Below are positions 1 through 5,363 of a stretch of 5,392 nt of DNA, piece by piece. Origin of the DNA: Synergistaceae bacterium (lineage in GTDB: Bacteria; Synergistota; Synergistia; Synergistales; Synergistaceae); the NCBI GenBank assembly GCA_031290815.1, contig JAISLO010000309.1, forward strand, positions 1 to 5,392. The letters run 5' to 3'. Position numbers and translations under genes: made by a program. Position 1 is the first letter of the stretch; each line of letters starts with the position of its first letter. A model generated the notes under the pieces. It had not been told where the DNA came from, ran no database searches, and saw nothing but the letters and a program-made list of their open reading frames with translations.

Positions 1-1
1 T

Positions 2-85
2 TTTATCATCCTGATCATGATTTCGGCCGTAATGATATCCGTGATGTCCGACAGCCTGATCGCCATAGATTGGAGCAAATCCTGA
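2..85 (+). CDS. C-terminal end of an upstream membrane protein (partial)
   Basis: An open frame enters from the left edge and ends at TGA 83-85. The 27 visible codons give a very hydrophobic run (FIILIMISAVMISVM, about residues 1-15) followed by a short tail ending IDWSKS. This looks like a final transmembrane helix with a 12-residue tail. The TGA shares its last base with the kinase ATG (TGATG), a classic arrangement for translational coupling, which supports this frame being a real gene in the same operon. Other genes in the cluster also carry membrane helices late in the protein, so an upstream member of the same signalling module is plausible. There is too little sequence to name a family. 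Confidence 0.65.
   Translation, partial: FIILIMISAVMISVMSDSLIAIDWSKS
72..75 (+). promoter_or_regulatory. Ribosome binding site deciding the kinase start
   Basis: GGAG lies nine bases before ATG 85, inside the end of the upstream gene. A longer reading from TTG 70 exists, but it would place this GGAG inside its own first codons. The site therefore favours ATG 85 over TTG 70. Confidence 0.55.
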
Positions 86-1935
86 TGACGACAGCACGCT
101 GTCCCGGATGTATGACGGAGACGCCATCCGCTCCCGCGGGCCAGCCTTGCCCGCATTGCGGATGGAACGGGGTGAATAAACAGGAGTCGGCTCATCATCT
201 CGCCCCTGGCACTCTGCTGAGGAACGGGCGTTATTATATCGGGCGCGTACTGGGACAGGGCGGTTTTGGGATCACATACCTTGGCTGGGATAACGACCGG
301 TCAGAGCGGGTCGCGATCAAGGAGTACTTCCCCCTCTCGCTGGTGGCGCGCAACCCCGGCGACCAAAGCCTGAGCTTTGCCGGGGAGGAGGCGCGGTCCG
401 ATTTCGATTACGGCCTCGTGAGGTTCATGGATGAAGCCCGAGTCCTCGCCTCGTTCTCATCGGCTCCGAGCATCGTCTCGATCCTGGATGTCTTTCAGGA
501 GAACTCTCTTGCCTGCATGGTGATGGAGTATCTCGAAGGACAGGACCTCAAACACGTCCTGTCCGAGAGCGGCAAGCGTATCTCTCCGGAATTGGCGAGG
601 AACGTTGCGCTGCACATCATAGACGCGCTGCGGGACGTGCACGCGCAGGGATTGATGCACCGCGACGTCAGCCCAGACAACATCTTCATCACCAAGGACG
701 GCAAAGTCAAGCTCATCGATTTTGGCGCGGCGCGTTTCGCGTTCGGGACACAAAATAAAAGCCTTTCGGTGGTTTTAAAGCCGAGTTACGCCCCGGTCGA
801 ACAGTATCAGACGAGAGGAAACCAGGGACCGTGGACGGATATCTACGCGCTGGGCGCGACCCTGTATCGGTGCGTTACGGGACAGCTTCCGCCGGAATCC
901 CTCAGCAGGCTGGAGGACGACAAACTGAAGCCTCCATCCGAACTGGGAATCGAGCTTCCCGGCAAGATGGAGATCGCGATACTCAAGGCGCTCGCCGTGA
1001 AGGCGAAGGATCGTTTTCAATCCGTGCTGGAGTTCCGCGACGCCCTCTTGGACGCAACTGCACAGCCGCAGGCCGTCGCAGCCGCACCGGAAAAAACGCG
1101 GCGGCTCGTTACAGAGAGCGGACAGGCATCGGCGGACCAAACCGTGGCATTGGACGCAAGCGCCGGCAACGTAGATCTGCTCGTCCCGTCCGGCAAAGCC
1201 CAAAGCCCAGACAGGGAAATGGAGAAAACCGCCGCGCCTGATTGGACAAAACGGATGCATGACGAGCCGGAGATGACTGAGCGCATCCCGCAAACAAGAC
1301 ACACTGATCAAAGAGAGGAAAAGCGATCGTCCGGGGCAAAAAAATGGATAGTCCTGGCGGCCGTCGTCCTCATTGTCTCGGGCGGAGCGTTCTGGACGTA
1401 TACAGCTATGTCGGCGAAATCGGAGACGCCGGAACCCAGCCAACCTATTTCCAAACCCGACCCGATACCCAAACCTCCCCTGCGGGAACCTATGGAGCCG
1501 GAGCCAGCAAAAAACGAGCCGCAAGATTCGCCGGCGCCTGATCCAGACGCGATGTATCAGTCTGGGCGAATGTTCATGGACAATGGCGATCTGGTCAAGG
1601 CCAAATCTCTTTTGGAACAAGCCGCCGGCCTGGGACACTCTAGGTCGATGTCCGCGCTAGGTTTTTTGAGCCAACGGCAGGGAGACCAGCAGAAGTCGTA
1701 CGAGTGGTACATTAAGGCAGCAGCGGCCGGCGATAACGAAGCCATGATGCCGCTCGCGCAGTTTTACTACTTCGGCAAAATAGTCCCCAAAAATTATAAA
1801 AAAGCGGCGGACTTGCTTCGCCCGCTCGCTGACGCCGGAAATGTGAACGCGAAAATCATGCTCTCCAATATATTCGATGAGGGCGGATACGGAATCAGCA
1901 GGGACCCGGAAGAAGCGGCTCGGTATCGGAAATGA
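85..1935 (+). CDS. Membrane Ser/Thr protein kinase with zinc ribbon and Sel1-like repeats
   Basis: 616 aa from ATG 85. Residues 6-25 form a zinc ribbon (C6-x2-C9, C22-x2-C25). The kinase domain covers about 50-322. It has a glycine loop GQGGFG (57-62), the ATP lysine K79 in VAIK, a likely helix-C glutamate E117, catalytic HRD 192-194 with N199, DFG 212-214, an APVEQY version of the APE motif (236-241), D252 and R310. The essential catalytic residues are present, so the kinase should be active. The catalytic-loop lysine is replaced by serine (HRDVSPDN), which I recall as common in this bacterial subfamily. Residues 325-420 are a polar linker. Residues 421-440 are a transmembrane helix preceded by basic residues, predicting the kinase inside and the C-terminus outside. 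A Pro-rich spacer (450-485) leads to about three and a half Sel1/TPR-like repeats (487-616), the last ending short at RYRK. It probably phosphorylates itself and the adjacent FHA proteins. The kinase assignment is firm; the ligand is unknown. Confidence 0.95.
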   Translation: MTTARCPGCMTETPSAPAGQPCPHCGWNGVNKQESAHHLAPGTLLRNGRYYIGRVLGQGGFGITYLGWDNDRSERVAIKEYFPLSLVARNPGDQSLSFAGEEARSDFDYGLVRFMDEARVLASFSSAPSIVSILDVFQENSLACMVMEYLEGQDLKHVLSESGKRISPELARNVALHIIDALRDVHAQGLMHRDVSPDNIFITKDGKVKLIDFGAARFAFGTQNKSLSVVLKPSYAPVEQYQTRGNQGPWTDIYALGATLYRCVTGQLPPESLSRLEDDKLKPPSELGIELPGKMEIAILKALAVKAKDRFQSVLEFRDALLDATAQPQAVAAAPEKTRRLVTESGQASADQTVALDASAGNVDLLVPSGKAQSPDREMEKTAAPDWTKRMHDEPEMTERIPQTRHTDQREEKRSSGAKKWIVLAAVVLIVSGGAFWTYTAMSAKSETPEPSQPISKPDPIPKPPLREPMEPEPAKNEPQDSPAPDPDAMYQSGRMFMDNGDLVKAKSLLEQAAGLGHSRSMSALGFLSQRQGDQQKSYEWYIKAAAAGDNEAMMPLAQFYYFGKIVPKNYKKAADLLRPLADAGNVNAKIMLSNIFDEGGYGISRDPEEAARYRK

Positions 1936-1984
1936 CCGATGACGTACCGCAGGACGATACTCGGAACAACAAGAACGTAGATGA

Positions 1985-1990
1985 GGGAGA
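1985..1990 (+). promoter_or_regulatory. Ribosome binding site of the zinc-FHA gene
   Basis: GGGAGA within the purine-rich stretch 1983-1992 lies nine bases before ATG 2000. It favours ATG 2000 over the in-frame ATG 2006, which would be 15 bases away. Confidence 0.5.
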
Positions 1991-1999
1991 GAATGGATC

Positions 2000-2824
2000 A
2001 TGGCGATGATTCGATGTTCCAAGGGACATTTTTACAACGACCAGGAGCATGCTTTATGCCCCTGGTGCGGCGCTCCAGCCGCCGGGGAGAGTCCAGCCAA
2101 CGCGATCAAGGAGTCGCTCAAGTCCGTCGTAGGAAAGATCGGAGACGTGTGCGACGCTTTCGCTAACAAAGATCATCACCCGCAAGCCCCGAGTCCGAAA
2201 CCAACCGGCGAGAGGCGTCAACCGTTTCCCGACCCCCCAGCGGCACATCAGCCTCCCGCCGGGCAAATTGTCCAGGGAGGCAGCATGGCGGAAGAATTGT
2301 CTCACACCGTAAACTGGAGCGCGGCCGGCCCCGAGCCGTTGGAACAGTCCTGCGCACCTGAGACTGACGCCAAGGTCTCCGAGGAGGGCATCCCTCTCGA
2401 AGTTGAAGAGCAGGAAGAACCGGACGATAAACATACGATCGCGCTCGTAAAAAGGAAGATGGGGGTAGACCCGGTCGTCGGCTGGCTCGTCTGCGTCGAA
2501 GGCATCGAAAAGGGACGCGATTACCGTCTTCATTCGGAGAAAAACTGGATTGGGCGTTCCGAGAGTATGGACATCACGGTAAAAGATCCCACCATTTCGC
2601 GCGAAAATCACGCCGCGATCGTATACGACCTCAGGAAGGGGACGTTCAATATTCGTCCCGGCGAGGTGAGGGGGATGGCATACGTGAACGGAGAGGAAGT
2701 CGAGAAATCCCTCGAACTCGCTCCGTATGACAAGATCGAGCTGGGCGAGAGCAAGTTCCTTTTTATTCCGTTCGTTGGCGGTAATTTCAACTGGGGAGAG
2801 AAATCCGACAGTGAAGAGAAATAG
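2000..2824 (+). CDS. Soluble FHA-domain protein with N-terminal zinc-binding motif
   Basis: 274 aa from ATG 2000. The N-terminus has a CHCC zinc-binding pattern: C6 and H10 in CSKGHF, then C20-P-W-C23. Residues 55-145 are a low-complexity linker, rich in Pro at first and then acidic. The C-terminal FHA domain (about 159-258) has GR 185-186, SRENH 200-204 and NG 230-231, with a conserved-looking lead-in DPVVGWLVC (157-165). FHA domains bind phosphothreonine, so this protein should dock on phosphorylated kinase or partner proteins. The Ser-to-His spacing is one residue longer than the usual SxxH, which fits a zinc-FHA subfamily I recall beside such kinases. T146 in DDKHTIAL, just before the FHA domain, is placed like the regulatory threonine of GarA-type proteins (inference). 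There is no signal peptide or membrane helix, so it is cytoplasmic. It starts 64 bases after the kinase stop. Confidence 0.9.
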   Translation: MAMIRCSKGHFYNDQEHALCPWCGAPAAGESPANAIKESLKSVVGKIGDVCDAFANKDHHPQAPSPKPTGERRQPFPDPPAAHQPPAGQIVQGGSMAEELSHTVNWSAAGPEPLEQSCAPETDAKVSEEGIPLEVEEQEEPDDKHTIALVKRKMGVDPVVGWLVCVEGIEKGRDYRLHSEKNWIGRSESMDITVKDPTISRENHAAIVYDLRKGTFNIRPGEVRGMAYVNGEEVEKSLELAPYDKIELGESKFLFIPFVGGNFNWGEKSDSEEK

Positions 2825-2854
2825 ACCGGCGGCAAAACGGTGGGAACGGCGGCC

Positions 2855-3802
2855 ATGAGCGCGCTCAGGATCATTCCAGATAACGCCCAGCATCAGGGAG
2901 CGCGCGATGAGCAGCAGGATGCGTACGCCTGCTTCGACCCGGCGGCTGAAAACGTTCCTCATGCGGGATTTTTGTCCGTAGTCGCCGATGGCATGGGAGG
3001 CATGAGGCTGGGCAAGGAGGCCTCGGAAGCCGCAATCCGCGCTTTCCTTGACGCATACGCGGAAAAAACGGAGGATGAAACAATCCCGGACGCCCTGCGC
3101 CGATCCGCGTTCGAGGCAAACGCATCGGTTCTGAAATTGGCGGATGAACATGGCATCCGGGGCGAGACGGGCACGACATTGATTGCGACCGTGATCCGCG
3201 AGGACGAACTATACTGGATATCCGTCGGGGACAGCCGAATCTACAGGCTTGACGGCCAATCGATCACACAATTGAACGCGGAGCACAACCTCAAAAGCAA
3301 GCTCGAGCGGCTTGCGGCCAGAGGACTCGTCGATAAAGAAGAGGCAAACACGCACCCGCAGCGTGACGCCCTCTTGAGTTACATCGGGATAGAGGAGTTG
3401 ACTGAGATCGACATGCCCCAGACTCCGATGAATCTCCCACATGATTGCTGTATCCTCCTCTGCTCCGACGGACTGTACCGGACGCTGTCTGATAACGAAA
3501 TACTGTCTGCCGCGTGGTCAGCCCAGCCCAAGGTTATGGCGAGGAATCTCGTCAAGACCGCTATGGACAAGGGGAAACGCCATCAGGACAACGTAACGGC
3601 AATAACCCTCACGCTGTACGACGGCGACCTGCAAACGACGGAAGATGAGAGCGCCGCAAAATGCCAGGGATATCAAGGCGTCACCCTCCAGATCGGCGAG
3701 AAGGTACAGAAGAAGTCATTCCTGGACCGCTTGCCGAAACTGTGGCTTGCGGCTGCGGCCCTTCCGATTCTGGGTGTCGCCGCATTCGTCACGTTGCAGT
3801 GA
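2855..3802 (+). CDS. Membrane-anchored PP2C-family Ser/Thr phosphatase
   Basis: 315 aa from ATG 2855. A GTG at 2840 would add five residues; ATG is preferred because GGGA lies nine bases upstream. The PP2C/PPM domain covers about 5-255. Motifs in order are RDEQQD (17-22), DGMGG (45-49), TGTT (105-108), VGDSRIYR (124-131), SDGLYRTL (204-211) and DNVTAI (245-250). The metal-binding aspartates D22, D45, D205 and D245, and also D126, are all present, so it should be an active metal-dependent phosphatase. The usual Asn of motif 1 is Gln (Q20). After a polar linker and a basic patch (KVQKK, 283-287), residues 297-313 form a hydrophobic tail helix ending two residues before the C-terminus, so the catalytic domain should be tethered on the cytoplasmic face. 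It most likely removes phosphates placed by the kinase, as in other kinase-phosphatase pairs. It starts 30 bases after the zinc-FHA gene. Confidence 0.94.
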   Translation: MSALRIIPDNAQHQGARDEQQDAYACFDPAAENVPHAGFLSVVADGMGGMRLGKEASEAAIRAFLDAYAEKTEDETIPDALRRSAFEANASVLKLADEHGIRGETGTTLIATVIREDELYWISVGDSRIYRLDGQSITQLNAEHNLKSKLERLAARGLVDKEEANTHPQRDALLSYIGIEELTEIDMPQTPMNLPHDCCILLCSDGLYRTLSDNEILSAAWSAQPKVMARNLVKTAMDKGKRHQDNVTAITLTLYDGDLQTTEDESAAKCQGYQGVTLQIGEKVQKKSFLDRLPKLWLAAAALPILGVAAFVTLQ

Positions 3803-3833
3803 TGCAGTGCTTGGCCGTCATATTTTTCCTTAT

Positions 3834-3838
3834 GGAGG
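3834..3838 (+). promoter_or_regulatory. Strong ribosome binding site of the membrane FHA gene
   Basis: GGAGG, a full match to the anti-Shine-Dalgarno core, lies nine bases before ATG 3848. It is the strongest site in the cluster, suggesting this gene can be translated independently. Confidence 0.7.
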
Positions 3839-3847
3839 TTATATAAG

Positions 3848-4564
3848 ATGTCCGTAAATCTGTTTTGTTTGAAAGGTCCCTACGCTGGGCAGGAATTTCC
3901 CATCGAGGAGCATGGAATCGTTTTAGGCAGGGACCCTGCGACGGCAAGCGTCATACTCGATGTCTCGTCCGTTTCCCGCTCGCACGCGAACGTCTTTCTC
4001 TCTAAGGACGGGCGCGTCATCCTGCAGGACCTCCGTTCGACAAACGGAACTTTCCTGATTGATTCAGGCGGCGGCAAGACCAAGGTGCAGGGAGATATAC
4101 CCCTCTCGATCGGGCAGAAATTTTCGCTGGGAGCGAATGATGATATTGTGTTCGAGGTCCGAAGTTCGCCAGCCGTCATTCCTAACGCAGGCGAGACACA
4201 TCCGGGCGGCGCTGTTGACGGCGCGCCGCTTCACCCGTCTAACGCAAGCACGGTATACAGACGTTGTCAGGATACCGGAGCATGGATTCTTGCCATAGTC
4301 GGGTTCATAATGGGCATGCCCTTGAGTTATTATTTTCAGAATGCTATCGTCCAGAAAATTCCGTTTTTGGAATACATCAAGGTCACGCCGCAGATATTGT
4401 TATACCCGTTTAGCGGAGGCGGAAACGAATCTCAGGTTTTTTCACAAATGGAGGCGAATATTGCCGTCACGCTTTGGATAACATGTGTGGTTTTAGCGGT
4501 CATTGGATTCCTGCTTGGTTACCTCTTCGACATTCTCGAACACATACGAGCAAGGCTGAAATAA
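3848..4564 (+). CDS. FHA-domain protein with two transmembrane helices
   Basis: 238 aa. The N-terminal FHA domain (about 3-103) is canonical: GR 27-28, SRSH 43-46 and the signature STNGT 64-68, so phosphothreonine binding is expected. A linker of about 40 residues follows. Two hydrophobic helices lie at about 145-165 (starting WILAIVGF) and 205-228, separated by a loop of about 40 residues. The tail EHIRARLK is basic, which fits a topology with both ends in the cytoplasm and the loop outside. The protein would hold a phosphothreonine reader at the membrane beside the kinase and phosphatase. I do not recognise the membrane part as a named family; it could be a scaffold or a partner for the exported hydrolase encoded next. 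It follows the phosphatase by 45 bases. Confidence 0.9.
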   Translation: MSVNLFCLKGPYAGQEFPIEEHGIVLGRDPATASVILDVSSVSRSHANVFLSKDGRVILQDLRSTNGTFLIDSGGGKTKVQGDIPLSIGQKFSLGANDDIVFEVRSSPAVIPNAGETHPGGAVDGAPLHPSNASTVYRRCQDTGAWILAIVGFIMGMPLSYYFQNAIVQKIPFLEYIKVTPQILLYPFSGGGNESQVFSQMEANIAVTLWITCVVLAVIGFLLGYLFDILEHIRARLK

Positions 4565-4568
4565 GAGG
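4564..4568 (+). promoter_or_regulatory. Ribosome binding site for the TTG-started hydrolase gene
   Basis: AGAGG begins on the last base of the preceding stop codon and lies five bases before TTG 4574. Together with the signal-like N-terminus it supports TTG 4574; the first in-frame ATG (4658) would remove the hydrophobic leader. Confidence 0.4.
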
Positions 4569-4573
4569 CCTCC

Positions 4574-5227
4574 TTGCGCGGACCGGCCAAGTCCTGTGCA
4601 TTGGTACTGCTGGCGTTATTCGTGTGTACCTTGACCGCTGCGGTCACTCGTCATGGCATGTGCGTCATCCAGGCGGCTGAAAAGAAAGAGGGCATTGTTT
4701 CGAAGTTTCGTAACGGGGATGTCGTCTTCATTCAGGGACGAACATGGCGAAGTTTCTTTGTAATGTTGACTGATGGAGGACGGACGAGTGCAGCAGCGGA
4801 TGAAAGCTTCTCTCATGTAGGGGTCGTGCGTTTTATCAGCGACATCCCGCATGTTGTTCACGCGACACCTGATAACCTATTCGTCCTGGCCGAGCCGGCA
4901 GACGCGTTTATATCATCCGACAACGCCGAGTGCTCGGCAATATACCGATTGACTGACGAGGGCGCCCAAACTGCCGTGTCCGAAGCGGCAAGTCTTGCGG
5001 CGCTCGAATACTATACCCTCTCCGTTCCGTTCGACCACCAGTTCGACGTGTGCGATGCCACCTCACTCTATTGCACGGAACTCGTACTTCGCGCGTACGA
5101 GAAAGCGGGAGTCGACTTGAGCGAGGGGAGAGCGGATTTCCTGTGTAAAGTCCCTTTGTATGGCGAGGTTCTGTTGCCAGACAGCCTGCGGCGCAGCGGG
5201 ATGCTTACGAGAGTCGAAACGAACTAA
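4574..5227 (+). CDS. Exported YiiX / peptidase C92-like permuted papain-fold hydrolase
   Basis: 217 aa from TTG 4574. A basic start and hydrophobic core (residues 8-24) make a signal peptide or N-terminal anchor. Cleavage may fall near A23 or A35, and no convincing lipobox is present. The mature part matches the circularly permuted NlpC/P60 (YiiX-like, C92) plan: an opening GDVVFIQG (48-55), FSHVGVVRF (79-87) with the expected catalytic H81, then near the C-terminus LYCTELVLRAYEKAG (165-179) with the expected nucleophile C167. Length is usual for the family. Relatives are predicted to act on amide, thioester or lipid-acyl bonds; the substrate here is unknown. It begins nine bases after the membrane FHA stop, in the same reading frame, and is almost certainly co-transcribed with it. 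It is probably the envelope-side output of the module (inference). The family call is good, the substrate is open, and the start codon is moderately sure. Confidence 0.83.
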   Translation: MRGPAKSCALVLLALFVCTLTAAVTRHGMCVIQAAEKKEGIVSKFRNGDVVFIQGRTWRSFFVMLTDGGRTSAAADESFSHVGVVRFISDIPHVVHATPDNLFVLAEPADAFISSDNAECSAIYRLTDEGAQTAVSEAASLAALEYYTLSVPFDHQFDVCDATSLYCTELVLRAYEKAGVDLSEGRADFLCKVPLYGEVLLPDSLRRSGMLTRVETN

Positions 5228-5247
5228 AGGATCCGCCGATTGACCGC

Positions 5248-5256
5248 ATTATAGCA
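5248..5256 (-). promoter_or_regulatory. Possible extended -10 promoter element facing the hydrolase gene
   Basis: Read on the minus strand the bases are TGCTATAAT, a perfect extended -10 motif (TGn plus TATAAT). No good -35 hexamer lies 16-18 bases upstream, but extended -10 promoters can work without one. Transcription would run antisense into the 3' end of the hydrolase gene. A chance match is possible. Confidence 0.25.
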
Positions 5257-5273
5257 ATCCAGTTCTCAATCCA

Positions 5274-5363
5274 CCGATAATCAGCGAACTCGGGCGCGAA
5301 CTTTTGGTTCGGAGGGCGAGTGATATTCTGAACCGTTATGTCGGCATGAGCGAAAAAAATTAG
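5274..5363 (+). pseudogene. Fragment of an AAA+ ATPase gene (pore-loop-1 region)
   Basis: An open frame runs from after TGA 5241 to TAG 5361-5363. From about 5283 it reads as a protein segment starting SELGRELLVRRASDIL and ending NRYVGMSEKN. I recognise this as the stretch between Walker A and Walker B of SpoVK-like (COG0464-type) AAA+ ATPases, where a form like L-V-K-R-A-S-D-L-L is followed by an aromatic-hydrophobic-Gly pore loop (here YVG) and TE/SEKN. No Walker A motif precedes it in any forward frame, no convincing start codon is present, and TAG follows a run of seven A residues, so it looks like a broken remnant. Beyond the stop, shifting the frame at the A run opens IRWADKVNATF to the window edge, which does not clearly continue the family. 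The identification is from memory of the motif, not an alignment. Confidence 0.4.

Noticed and set aside
775..1638. A 287-codon minus-strand open frame opposite the kinase
   Set aside because: Its Arg/Phe/Cys-rich composition is typical of a shadow frame, and the plus strand here carries clear kinase, linker and repeat sequence.
2054..3151. A 365-codon minus-strand open frame opposite the zinc-FHA and phosphatase genes
   Set aside because: It crosses two well-identified plus-strand genes, its translation shows no recognisable domain, and it is explained by codon bias of the genes beneath it.
3811..3846. Internal promoter before the membrane FHA gene (TTGGCC and TTATAT-like boxes)
   Set aside because: The -10-like box sits right at the start codon and the spacing is poor, leaving no room for a transcript with the ribosome site.
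4565..4572. GAGGCCTC palindrome between the membrane FHA and hydrolase genes as an operator
   Set aside because: It has no loop and is only 8 bp; it arises from the ribosome binding site followed by CCTC, and no second copy is present.
5284..5311. Short direct repeat GCGAACT (5284-5290, 5296-5302) and inverted repeat CGAAC/GTTCG (5297-5311) as a terminator or attachment site
   Set aside because: The stem is only five base pairs, no T-run follows, and the repeats lie within the AAA+-like coding fragment; chance is the simpler explanation.
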